Source: a virus. Taken from it: a stretch of 43,566 bases of DNA. Positions 37,937 to 43,566 of the stretch are shown here, one piece after another. The translations under genes were made by a program, and so were the position numbers. The stretch is taken from IMG/VR virus record IMGVR_UViG_3300046809_000182, positions 1 through 43,566 of that record; one strand, given 5' to 3'. The notes under the pieces were generated by a model. It had not been told where the DNA came from, ran no database searches, and saw only the letters and a program-made list of their open reading frames with translations. Each line of letters begins with the position of its first letter. The stretch's first letter is position 1.

Positions 37937-39931
37937 TCAGCGCAGCTCAAAGGCAAAGCGGCCAAGGGCACGCTTAGAGAACTCTCCCGAAGGAGACGGT
38001 TCCCCTGCCAGCAGAATCCGGGGATCTGCCTCTCCCCCGATATGCACCGAGGGAATCCGCTGGTCGGAGCCCGGAAGGGGGGACCTCTCGGCATCCGTCA
38101 AGAGTCGTTCGATGCACTCCCAGACACCCCCATCCCGCCACCGTGCCCATACCGTTCGCAGCGTGGCCTTAGAGCCGTAGCGAGCGGGCATGTCGTCCCA
38201 CGTGGCGCCCGTACGGGCCTTGTGAAGGATCGCATCGACGGTCACCCTTCGGATGTCCCCGCGGACACCAGGACGGGGCATATGAGGCTCAATGACGGCC
38301 CACTGAGCATCAGTGAGAGCCGCCGGGACATCAAGACTCCTATCCCGGTACCACTGCCCAACAGAGCACTTCCCGCCAATGTGTCGAGTCTCCACCTCTT
38401 CGAGAATCGTCACCTTCAAGTCGAGAAGGGCAATGAACCTCATCTGTTCCTGAAGGCCCATCTTCGGAAGTCGCTCACGCGACATTCGCGCTAGGTCGGC
38501 CAGATCCCTTCCGCGCTGAGCCGCCGCGGACTGGTCTTCCAGCCAAGAGACAAGCTCCCCGCGCATTTTCTGAAGCTCCTCAAGCTCCTCTGTCAGAGTC
38601 TTCGTGGCTGCCTTGACGGTTTCCGCCGGCAGCCCAGCCTTCGCATAGTCAACGGCCGCAGTTACAAGCGCCTTGCTCTGCGCATCAATCTTGGATTCAA
38701 TCTCTTTCAATCGGATCTCAGTGCTCTCCTTCGAACCCTCCGCTACGCCCAACCACTCTGAAGCGATGTCTTCCAGAGCCTCCGAGCTTCCGAGGCTTTC
38801 GGAGAGGCGTGACCACACATAGCGTTCGATGGCAACGGCATCGAGCCGGCGGCAAGTGCACCTCTTCCCAGCGGGATCCGAAGGCGTGCGACCGCGACAA
38901 ATGTACGTCCGCAGGGGAACGGGCTCCGGATCAGTGCGCCCGATGTACTGGGCCCCACAGAGGCCGATGAGCCGGCCGGAGAGAGGGTAAGGCTCTGCCG
39001 AGAGACGAACTCGACCACGCGTAGGCGTGGCCTCGATCTTCCGAAGAAACTCCCGCTCCTCATCCGTCAGAAAGGACGGAACCGGGATCTGAACGGATTC
39101 TCCATAAAGGGGATTTCCATCCCGATCCTTCTTCGCGTAGCCGTCAACATTCCGATACGTTACGTGCCCCTGAAGGATCGGCTCCGAGAGGATCCTGTTC
39201 CGGAGATTGGCGTATGTCCAGAGCTTCCCCGATCGAGTCCTTTCCCCATCCGCGTTCAGGCGACGGGCAATCTCGGAGAATCGCAGGGTGCGGAGCATCC
39301 CGACAACCATGCGAACGATGTCGGCTTCATCCTCGTTCACTTCGAGAGTGGACTCCCTCTTGACGCCCTTAAACTTGATTTGCCAGCCAAACGGCGGACG
39401 GCCGCCTGTCCAGCCACCATCGTAAGCCTTCTCTTGAAGTCCGCCCTGAGTCCGCTCCCGGATGGTCTCCCACTCGGTCTCTGCATAGTCGGCAGCACGG
39501 CGGAATTCAGCCCGGCCCGCGGCGGTCGTGTTGTCACAATCCTTGTCCACCAGCGCTACGAAGATCCCGAGGTCTTCGAGAGCCCATACCCAGCGCCAGA
39601 AGGCGCGACCCTTGCGCCCGATCCGGTCCCCCTTGGGGACTACCACAACGTCAAAGGGGCGCCGGCCAAAGCCGTCTACCGTCTCGGCTTCGGCCATGAG
39701 TCGATCGAAGTCAGCGCGTTCACCCATGCCGAGAGAACCTGAAAGGCCCTCATCCTTGAAGGTCCCTACATGCTCCCAACCCTTTCGAGCAATGTAGGCG
39801 GCGTTCCGCCGTAGGCCCGAGGCAATGCCATACCCGCGCGTCTGTTCCTCGGTGCTCACGCGGTTGTAGTCCACGGCGCGGAGCGTGACCGTTGCCGTTG
39901 AGCCGGCGTAGGGCATGGCAAGATGGGGCAT
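37937..39931 (-). CDS. int: Large serine integrase with C-terminal IS5-type (DUF4096-like) domain, 664 aa
   Basis: Site-specific recombinase for integration. Catalytic domain: R-A-V-D-Y-N-R-V-S-T-E-E-Q with nucleophile S26, then G-L-S-G-S and D-R-I-G-R-K-G-R-A-F. A Recombinase domain follows (G-G-R-P-P-F-G-W, ~190-300), then a zinc ribbon with four Cys (~350-395) and a coiled coil (~430-500). Residues 539-~608 (nt 38108-38317) instead resemble the IS402/IS5 transposase N-terminal domain: L-T-D-A-Q-W-A-V-I-E-P, V-D-A-I-L-H-K-A-R-T-G-A-T-W, W-A-R-W-R-D-G-G-V-W. That extension is unusual. ATG 39931 follows GGAG; ATG 39916 is an alternative. Confidence 0.93.
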   Translation of the reverse strand: MPHLAMPYAGSTATVTLRAVDYNRVSTEEQTRGYGIASGLRRNAAYIARKGWEHVGTFKDEGLSGSLGMGERADFDRLMAEAETVDGFGRRPFDVVVVPKGDRIGRKGRAFWRWVWALEDLGIFVALVDKDCDNTTAAGRAEFRRAADYAETEWETIRERTQGGLQEKAYDGGWTGGRPPFGWQIKFKGVKRESTLEVNEDEADIVRMVVGMLRTLRFSEIARRLNADGERTRSGKLWTYANLRNRILSEPILQGHVTYRNVDGYAKKDRDGNPLYGESVQIPVPSFLTDEEREFLRKIEATPTRGRVRLSAEPYPLSGRLIGLCGAQYIGRTDPEPVPLRTYICRGRTPSDPAGKRCTCRRLDAVAIERYVWSRLSESLGSSEALEDIASEWLGVAEGSKESTEIRLKEIESKIDAQSKALVTAAVDYAKAGLPAETVKAATKTLTEELEELQKMRGELVSWLEDQSAAAQRGRDLADLARMSRERLPKMGLQEQMRFIALLDLKVTILEEVETRHIGGKCSVGQWYRDRSLDVPAALTDAQWAVIEPHMPRPGVRGDIRRVTVDAILHKARTGATWDDMPARYGSKATLRTVWARWRDGGVWECIERLLTDAERSPLPGSDQRIPSVHIGGEADPRILLAGEPSPSGEFSKRALGRFAFELR

Positions 39932-39961
39932 GGCTCGGACTCCTTCAAAGTCTCAGCCGCG

Positions 39962-39991
39962 GGCGCCCGGGGCCTGTCCGCCCCGGGCGCC
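39962..39991 (-). terminator. Strong hairpin upstream of the integrase
   Basis: 12-bp perfect stem GGCGCCCGGGGC / GCCCCGGGCGCC with a 6-nt loop, lying between operator copy 9 and the integrase start. No U tract. It likely insulates the integrase from upstream early transcription. Confidence 0.7.
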
Positions 39992-40000
39992 TCTCCGTTG

Positions 40001-40017
40001 TCAAGCGTTCAGCTTAG
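40001..40017 (-). promoter_or_regulatory. Operator copy 9 (three mismatches)
   Basis: TCAAGCGTTCAGCTTAG. TTGACA present, no matching -10. Probable stoperator or integrase control site. Confidence 0.6.
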
Positions 40018-40039
40018 CAACATGCGCGGCTTGATGGGC

Positions 40040-40135
40040 TCACTCCTTCAGCGGGCCGAAGAGGAGTCTCAGGAACTCCTTCCACTCGGCATCTGACCAG
40101 CGGCGTTCCCGCCACTCGATCGGCTGGTCAGGCAT
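40040..40135 (-). CDS. Very small protein, 31 aa
   Basis: ATG 40135 overlaps the preceding stop by ATGCCTGA. Sequence begins M-P-D-Q-P-I-E-W-R-E and ends L-L-F-G-P-L-K-E; rich in Trp and Arg/Glu. Real by coupling; function unknown. Its place just upstream of int could suit an accessory factor (a recombination directionality factor is usually larger). Confidence 0.55.
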   Translation of the reverse strand: MPDQPIEWRERRWSDAEWKEFLRLLFGPLKE

Positions 40136-40478
40136 CAGAGGCCGCCCGAAGGCGTGCGGCAGTCTCTCGGAGGACGCTCGCCATCTGATCGGCCGTGGTG
40201 CCGGCGGCATCGTTCATCGCCTGCACGAAGCTGAAGCTAGAGACTTCCCGGGCAGTCTTGCTCAGCTCCTCCCAACCCCTGTCAAATGCCTCACCAGCGG
40301 CGCCAAGGTAGGGAGAATTCGCGTCCCCATAGTCGGCTCCGAGCATCAGAGCATAGGCGCCAAGGGTGCAGTAACAGCCCTTCGCCACCTTGAAGCGCCC
40401 CTTGCCAAAGTGCTCCGGCTTCTCGGTGATGTAATCCGCGGCCTTCTCCATTGCGCCCGGAATGTCGATCTCAGGCAT
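40128..40478 (-). CDS. Hypothetical protein, 116 aa
   Basis: ATG 40478 has GGGAGG upstream and overlaps the RNA ligase stop by ATGCCTGA. Helical, with C-Y-C-T-L-G-A-Y-A-L-M-L-G and a long acidic/Ala tail (L-R-E-T-A-A-R-L-R-A-A). No family recognised with confidence. Coupled to the RNA ligase, so perhaps part of the same function. Confidence 0.68.
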   Translation of the reverse strand: MPEIDIPGAMEKAADYITEKPEHFGKGRFKVAKGCYCTLGAYALMLGADYGDANSPYLGAAGEAFDRGWEELSKTAREVSSFSFVQAMNDAAGTTADQMASVLRETAARLRAASDA

Positions 40479-41058
40479 TTGCAACCTCCCACTTTCCTCG
40501 GTCCTGATTGTCAAGAGTGACCTTGAAGACGCTGCGCGTCTGCGAGTGATAGACGCAAAGGCCTTCAGGATTCATGAATCCCGGAGCGGCGAATGATCCG
40601 TTCTCGCGGAGATCCTTGAGTGCCGCAATGATGCGGCACTCCGCAAACTCCCCCCGATAGAGAACAGGAACGTGAGTCAGAACGGCTCCGCCGATTGGAT
40701 AGCTGAACCCATCACCGACCTTGACGGACCACATGTCCGTGTTGAAGAGGCTGAAGACTCGATGCGCCATGTCATACTTGCGCCCGATCTTCTGCCCCCA
40801 CCACTCGCCGTAGTGCCGGCCATATCCCAGCTTCTCGAAGAGAGCGGCGTGATTCTCGTAGACCCATGCCGCGAAGCCGGCATTGTCAGCCTCGGGAGTA
40901 ATGAGGCGGTTCCGCGACTGCGCCGCATAGACGTAGCCGCCATCGCCGTCCGGAGTGAAGACGACACAGGCATTCGTGCCGTCGATCTTCTCCGTCACCG
41001 TGATGCTGCGAAACAGTCGAGGCGTCTTGGGCCACGCCTGAAACTCGATGTCAGCCAA
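40471..41058 (-). CDS. RNA ligase (Rnl2-like nucleotidyltransferase), 195 aa
   Basis: ATP-dependent RNA ligase fold. Motif I is E-K-I-D-G-T-N-A (AMP-accepting Lys), motif III region includes G-E-W-W-G-Q-K-I-G-R, motif IV P-E-G-L-C-V-Y-H, motif V V-F-K-V-T-L-D. No C-terminal extension, so it is a minimal catalytic core. TTG 41058 overlaps the upstream stop by TTGGCTGA. It may repair cleaved tRNA or other RNA; the phage also encodes a tRNA. Confidence 0.87.
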   Translation of the reverse strand: MADIEFQAWPKTPRLFRSITVTEKIDGTNACVVFTPDGDGGYVYAAQSRNRLITPEADNAGFAAWVYENHAALFEKLGYGRHYGEWWGQKIGRKYDMAHRVFSLFNTDMWSVKVGDGFSYPIGGAVLTHVPVLYRGEFAECRIIAALKDLRENGSFAAPGFMNPEGLCVYHSQTRSVFKVTLDNQDRGKWEVANA

Positions 41059-41203
41059 GGTCTCTCTTCATCTCCTTCAGCCAAAGACGCTCTTCACGCC
41101 GCTTCGCAATTCGCTTCACCATTCGGACTGCCTTCGGGTTGCGGTTGCTGTCGAGAGAGCAGCAGGAGCAATACCATCGGAGAGTCCGTGATCGGCGCGC
41201 CAT
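41051..41203 (-). CDS. Small basic protein, 50 aa
   Basis: ATG 41203; TGA overlaps the RNA ligase TTG through an 8-nt overlap. Begins M-A-R-R-S-R-T-L-R-W-Y-C-S-C-C and has a Lys/Arg-rich C-terminal helix (R-I-A-K-R-R-E-E-R-L). The C-S-C-C cluster may bind metal. RNA binding would suit its neighbour (inference). Confidence 0.6.
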   Translation of the reverse strand: MARRSRTLRWYCSCCSLDSNRNPKAVRMVKRIAKRREERLWLKEMKRDLG

Positions 41204-41220
41204 GTGCGCACCGCCATTAC

Positions 41221-41577
41221 TCAGATGCAAGGCTCGGTCCTCACGAGAGTGCCCATGGCGAGATTGACAAGGATTTGAACCCGCCCCCGGCGGATGTACT
41301 CTTCGGCCACCTCATAGACGTGGACCAGATATCCGCTCTCGTTGAGCTTGTCAAGCCATCCTTCGAACCATGCGTTCAGTCCGTCCATGGATTCGAAGGC
41401 GCAGAATTCGTAGGATCTGATATCCCCGAGGTCTCCGTCTCGATACGGGCCCGGGTGGTCATCGTCTCCGTGAGCCCAAGCCATGTCACTTTCCCAAGCC
41501 TCGGAACGCGTCGCGTACGGGCCTACAGGAATCCCCCCGCAGTCCTTCTTTGGGCTCGCCACCCGATAGACCAGCAT
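41221..41577 (-). CDS. Hypothetical protein, 118 aa
   Basis: ATG 41577 with AAGGAGG. Acidic, with G-P-Y-A-T-R-S-E-A-W-E-S and W-F-E-G-W-L-D-K-L-N-E-S-G-Y. No family recognised. Its ribosome-binding site begins where operator copy 10 ends, so repressor binding would also mask this start region on DNA. Confidence 0.68.
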   Translation of the reverse strand: MLVYRVASPKKDCGGIPVGPYATRSEAWESDMAWAHGDDDHPGPYRDGDLGDIRSYEFCAFESMDGLNAWFEGWLDKLNESGYLVHVYEVAEEYIRRGRVQILVNLAMGTLVRTEPCI

Positions 41578-41590
41578 TCAATCCTCCTTG

Positions 41591-41607
41591 TCAAGCATTA
41601 AGCTTGA
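41591..41607 (-). promoter_or_regulatory. Operator copy 10 (one mismatch)
   Basis: TCAAGCATTAAGCTTGA, one mismatch. It lies in the 32-bp gap between the clamp-like gene and 41221-41577. The predicted -10 position is inside the downstream gene and is not recognisable, so a roadblock is more likely. Confidence 0.7.
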
Positions 41608-41609
41608 GG

Positions 41610-42260
41610 CTACGAAAAATCCCACGTTGACTCGATGCCGATACCCTCAGACCGAGAGGCTTCTGCGCGGTCAACCGGCATGATGGCGCCGCGGAACGTG
41701 CGCCCGATCTTCACCAGGATCGGGTCATCCGGAGATGAGATATAGAGATCGGCGATTGTCTCCCCTTCGCACTTCACCTTGCCGAAGCGAGAGAAGAAAG
41801 CCGGATCCACCATGAGAGTCCCCGGAATGACCGGGCTCACGCGCTCAAGGCGCGTCAGCATCTCGTCAACCCGCTCCCAGAGGTCCGCCGGCTGCCGCTT
41901 CGAGGAAGCATCAAGGAAGGGCATCCACGCCCCGTTATCGTCCTCGATCGAGAGGCCGTCCTGATGCCGGATCTCGATCCGGATATCTTCCTTCTTCTTC
42001 GCCCGCGCAATCTTGTCGAGCGTCTGAAGGTCTTCACGGGAGAGGTCAATGGACTCTTCTACCGGGGAAAGGTCATCTGTCGAAACCTCTGCATAGTCCC
42101 CGCTGGCGCAGTAGAGATCCGTTGCGGTAATCCCCAACTCCAGAGCATCGAAGTTAGCGATGATCCGACAGACCTTCACGGCGCTTCGCGCCGGCATGAA
42201 TGCAAGAGCATTGTGCGTGAGCCTGGCAAGCTCAGGCGCGGCAATCAAGAACTGAGTCAT
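41610..42260 (-). CDS. Sliding-clamp-like protein (DnaN-related, divergent), about 216 aa
   Basis: The C-terminus reads D-P-I-L-V-K-I-G-R-T-F-R-G-A-I-M-P-V-D, the usual closing beta strand and M-P-V of DnaN clamps. The middle has I-D-L-S-R-E-D-L-Q-T-L and L-M-V-D-P-A-F-F-S-R-F. It is shorter than bacterial beta clamp (about 370), so it may have two domains. Starts at 42260, 42272 and 42296 are possible. It lies in the same arm as the polymerase, consistent with a processivity factor. Confidence 0.68.
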   Translation of the reverse strand: MTQFLIAAPELARLTHNALAFMPARSAVKVCRIIANFDALELGITATDLYCASGDYAEVSTDDLSPVEESIDLSREDLQTLDKIARAKKKEDIRIEIRHQDGLSIEDDNGAWMPFLDASSKRQPADLWERVDEMLTRLERVSPVIPGTLMVDPAFFSRFGKVKCEGETIADLYISSPDDPILVKIGRTFRGAIMPVDRAEASRSEGIGIESTWDFS

Positions 42261-42612
42261 CGGGCCAGTCATCCCCCCATCCGATCTCGGAGTCATTGCA
42301 GATCGGGATTTCGGTCAGCCCGAGATCAACCGCAGCGGCAATACGGTGCCCGCCATTGTGAAGCGTCCTGCCATAGGCCAGGACCGGAAGATAGATCCCA
42401 TGGTGACGGATCGAGTCCAGCAAATCCGGGTACTCGGGATCAGCACGCTTCAGATCGAGGGTTTCCCGTACGGTGCTGATCTGGCCTTCGGCCGGCTTGC
42501 CGCAGTGCGTCATGGTGCGGACTACCTTCCCGCATTCTCCACACCTGTTGTAGCAGTAGGCATCCGTCGACTGGAAGTTCAGAATCTCAGAGAGGGCGAT
42601 CATCGTAGTCAT
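42232..42612 (-). CDS. ParB-like nuclease-domain protein, 126 aa
   Basis: N-terminal zinc-like C-Y-N-R-C-G-E-C-G and H-C-G-K (~20-38). The ParB/Srx-like core has I-R-H-H-G-I-Y-L-P-V-L-A-Y-G and H-N-G-G-H-R-I-A-A-A-V-D-L-G, the typical G-x-H-R motif. Phage members of this superfamily act as DNA-binding proteins or nucleases. ATG 42612 abuts the upstream stop (TGATG). Confidence 0.82.
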   Translation of the reverse strand: MTTMIALSEILNFQSTDAYCYNRCGECGKVVRTMTHCGKPAEGQISTVRETLDLKRADPEYPDLLDSIRHHGIYLPVLAYGRTLHNGGHRIAAAVDLGLTEIPICNDSEIGWGDDWPDDSVLDCRA

Positions 42613-42845
42613 CAGTACGCCATCCCGAGCTTGTCCATCTGTCGGCGGTCAGCCGCCTCCCGAGCAATCGCCCGAGACGACCGGAGATTGTTGTACGCGG
42701 CGGCAATCCGCCGTGCGTGCTTCATGGCAGCCTTCGGACCCTCGATGTGGAAGGTCATTTCCAGCATGAAGAGAGCCCGGTTGAACTCGATCTCCCGCTT
42801 GAACCTGCGAATGACGGCCATGACATCGGCAAAGGTGATTTCCAT
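42612..42845 (-). CDS. Hypothetical helical protein, 77 aa
   Basis: ATG 42845 follows AGGAGCACGG. All-helical and basic (V-I-R-R-F-K-R-E-I-E-F-N-R-A, K-H-A-R-R-I-A-A-A-Y-N-N-L). Could be a small nucleic-acid-binding protein. No family recognised. Confidence 0.68.
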   Translation of the reverse strand: MEITFADVMAVIRRFKREIEFNRALFMLEMTFHIEGPKAAMKHARRIAAAYNNLRSSRAIAREAADRRQMDKLGMAY

Positions 42846-42860
42846 GATCCGTGCTCCTGA

Positions 42861-42992
42861 TCAGATGGTGCGGGTGATGGCCTTGATGTAGCGCGCCTGT
42901 CGGCGCTGAAGGGTGCGCGTCTTCTCGATCTCTCGACGCTCGGCCTTGCTGATGTCCTCGGTGCCATCGGGGGTGCGGTTCTTCTCGATCAT
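42861..42992 (-). CDS. Small basic protein, 43 aa
   Basis: ATG 42992 has AGGAG, which itself continues from the TTGACA end of operator copy 11. Begins M-I-E-K-N-R-T-P-D-G and is strongly basic (R-R-E-I-E-K-T-R-T-L-Q-R-R-Q-A-R). Function unknown. Confidence 0.62.
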   Translation of the reverse strand: MIEKNRTPDGTEDISKAERREIEKTRTLQRRQARYIKAITRTI

Positions 42993-43004
42993 GCGTGGCT
43001 CCTG

Positions 43005-43021
43005 TCAAGCGTTAAGCTTCG
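43005..43021 (-). promoter_or_regulatory. Operator copy 11 (two mismatches)
   Basis: TCAAGCGTTAAGCTTCG. The end of the repeat runs into the ribosome-binding site (TTGACAGGAG) of the 43-aa gene, 13 bp from its ATG. Confidence 0.7.
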
Positions 43022-43082
43022 AGTGTGAAGGGTGGCCGGCCCGAGGGGTCGAGTCTCAGACCGGCCGATGTAGCGCCTACCC

Positions 43083-43103
43083 GGAACTGGTCTAGCCAGT
43101 TCC
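43083..43103 (-). terminator. Hairpin after the polymerase gene
   Basis: GGAACTGG (43083-43090) pairs with CCAGTTCC (43096-43103), loop tctag. It lies in the 120-bp non-coding gap (43022-43141) between operator copies 11 and 12, along with a looser GGCCGG/CCGGCC pair around 43033-43065. It would terminate polymerase transcripts. Confidence 0.65.
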
Positions 43104-43141
43104 GTTCGATGTCCCAAGCGTGCGCCTGTCTCGAACTGATG

Positions 43142-43158
43142 TCAAGCGTTAAGCTTCA
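43142..43158 (-). promoter_or_regulatory. Operator copy 12 (one mismatch), overlapping the polymerase stop codon
   Basis: TCAAGCGTTAAGCTTCA. Its outer three bases are the polymerase stop. TTGACA is present (43140-43145), with only a weak CACGCT 17 bp downstream as a possible -10. Confidence 0.7.
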
Positions 43159-43566
43159 CGCCAGCAACACAAGCCCCGATCCGAACAGCGTCCGCTGTCC
43201 GTAGGACTCACGTTTTCCCAGGTCAGAGATGGAATCAGACATCTCGTCATACTGCCGGAGGATGCCGGCGCGACTCCCAAGCGTGTCAAGCGCACCGACG
43301 GATGCCAGTGCCTCAATCACGCGCTTGTTCGCAACCCGAGTGCCAACCCTGCCCAGGAAGTCAGGCAGGGACGTGAACGGGCCACCAGCGGCCCTCTGCG
43401 TCACGATGGCGTCTGCGGCTACGCCTACGCCCTTGACAGCCCCTAGGCCGTGAAGGATGGCGCCCTGAGAGGGCGTGTAGGCAGCACCAGAGACGTTGAC
43501 GGACGGAGGACGGACCTCGATGCCCATCCGTCGGCACTCAGCTAGGTAAGCCTGAGTCGAGTCCTG
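43156..43566 (-). CDS. dnaE: DNA polymerase III alpha subunit, C-terminal part (completes the gene at 1-2551)
   Basis: This is the 3' end of the polymerase gene. Bases 43440-43566 duplicate 1-127, so only 43156-43439 is new sequence. The reading frame matches the 1-2551 segment exactly (total 2835 nt, 945 codons with stop). The residues resemble the helix-hairpin-helix region of DnaE enzymes (I-L-H-G-L-G-A-V-K-G-V-G), used for DNA binding. The TGA stop at 43156-43158 is the outer end of operator copy 43142-43158, so the polymerase stop codon and the operator overlap. Confidence 0.93.
   Translation of the reverse strand, partial: QDSTQAYLAECRRMGIEVRPPSVNVSGAAYTPSQGAILHGLGAVKGVGVAADAIVTQRAAGGPFTSLPDFLGRVGTRVANKRVIEALASVGALDTLGSRAGILRQYDEMSDSISDLGKRESYGQRTLFGSGLVLLA
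43440..43566. repeat. 127-bp terminal direct repeat, right copy
   Basis: Identical to bases 1-127. The base before it (g at 43439) is followed by the same c-c-c-c-t-a-g-g run that opens the window. Removing one copy gives a 43,439-bp circle. Confidence 0.95.

Noticed and set aside
37937-39931. Integrase plus IS5-like domain as an inserted transposon
   Set aside because: No terminal inverted repeats, no DDE catalytic region, and the frame is continuous; it is a domain fusion and not an insertion element.
43289-43300. TCAAGCGC inside the polymerase gene as a further operator copy
   Set aside because: Only the left half-site is shared (TCAAGCG followed by unrelated bases) and it is intragenic; similar chance matches occur at 12686, 33372 and 41348.

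Overview
The window is a complete temperate siphovirus genome, most likely of a Streptomyces host. The last 127 bases (43440-43566) repeat the first 127, so the sequence closes into a circle of about 43,439 bp. A DNA polymerase III alpha gene reads in frame across the join. The host guess rests on four things: a Scr1/WhiJ-type XRE regulator with its DUF397 partner; a large serine integrase; phiC31-like intergenic operator repeats whose promoters have Streptomyces-style -10 boxes (TAGGCT); and heavy use of GTG and TTG starts.

Layout. A 630-bp structured, partly AT-rich non-coding region (4534-5162) separates two divergent arms. The rightward late arm (5163-25797) holds an amidase endolysin, a tRNA-Met(CAT), an HNH endonuclease, a SAM methyltransferase, terminase small and large subunits, portal, MuF-like protein, scaffold, major capsid, a GT4 glycosyltransferase, head-tail connectors, tail terminator, major tail protein, frameshifted tail chaperones, a 1350-aa tape measure with a transglycosylase domain, minor tail proteins, a probable receptor-binding protein and a membrane protein that may be the holin. 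A cassette at 25842-27646 is bracketed by two copies of one bidirectional terminator. It carries the XRE/DUF397 pair and two divergent unknown genes and looks like a moron.

The leftward early arm runs from 4.46 kb through the join and down to 27.7 kb. It holds a cytosine-C5 methyltransferase, small Cys-rich proteins, DnaE-type polymerase, a ParB-like protein, a sliding-clamp-like protein, an RNA ligase, a serine integrase with a C-terminal IS5-type domain, the probable immunity repressor, a Cas4-like exonuclease, a DnaB-like ATPase, a split primase, endonuclease VII, a metallophosphoesterase, a SLOG protein, a DUF4406-DUF6378 fusion and many small genes. These form long translationally coupled chains with GTGA, ATGA or ATGCCTGA overlaps.

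Control. Twelve copies or half-copies of a 17-bp inverted repeat (TCAAGCGTTAAGCTTGA) lie in intergenic gaps. Eleven point leftward in the early arm and one points rightward in the late arm. At five copies the outer edge of the repeat forms the TTGAC -35 box of a promoter with a recognisable -10. Several copies are followed at once by a strong hairpin. The probable repressor gene has a copy on each side. I read this as a genome-wide operator/stoperator network that silences the prophage, comparable to the CIRs of phiC31 and the stoperators of L5. Notable oddities are the integrase fusion, an 80-bp near-palindrome beside the repressor, two genes whose best Shine-Dalgarno points to AUC or AUU starts, a primase split between frames, and several small genes found only through their overlaps.
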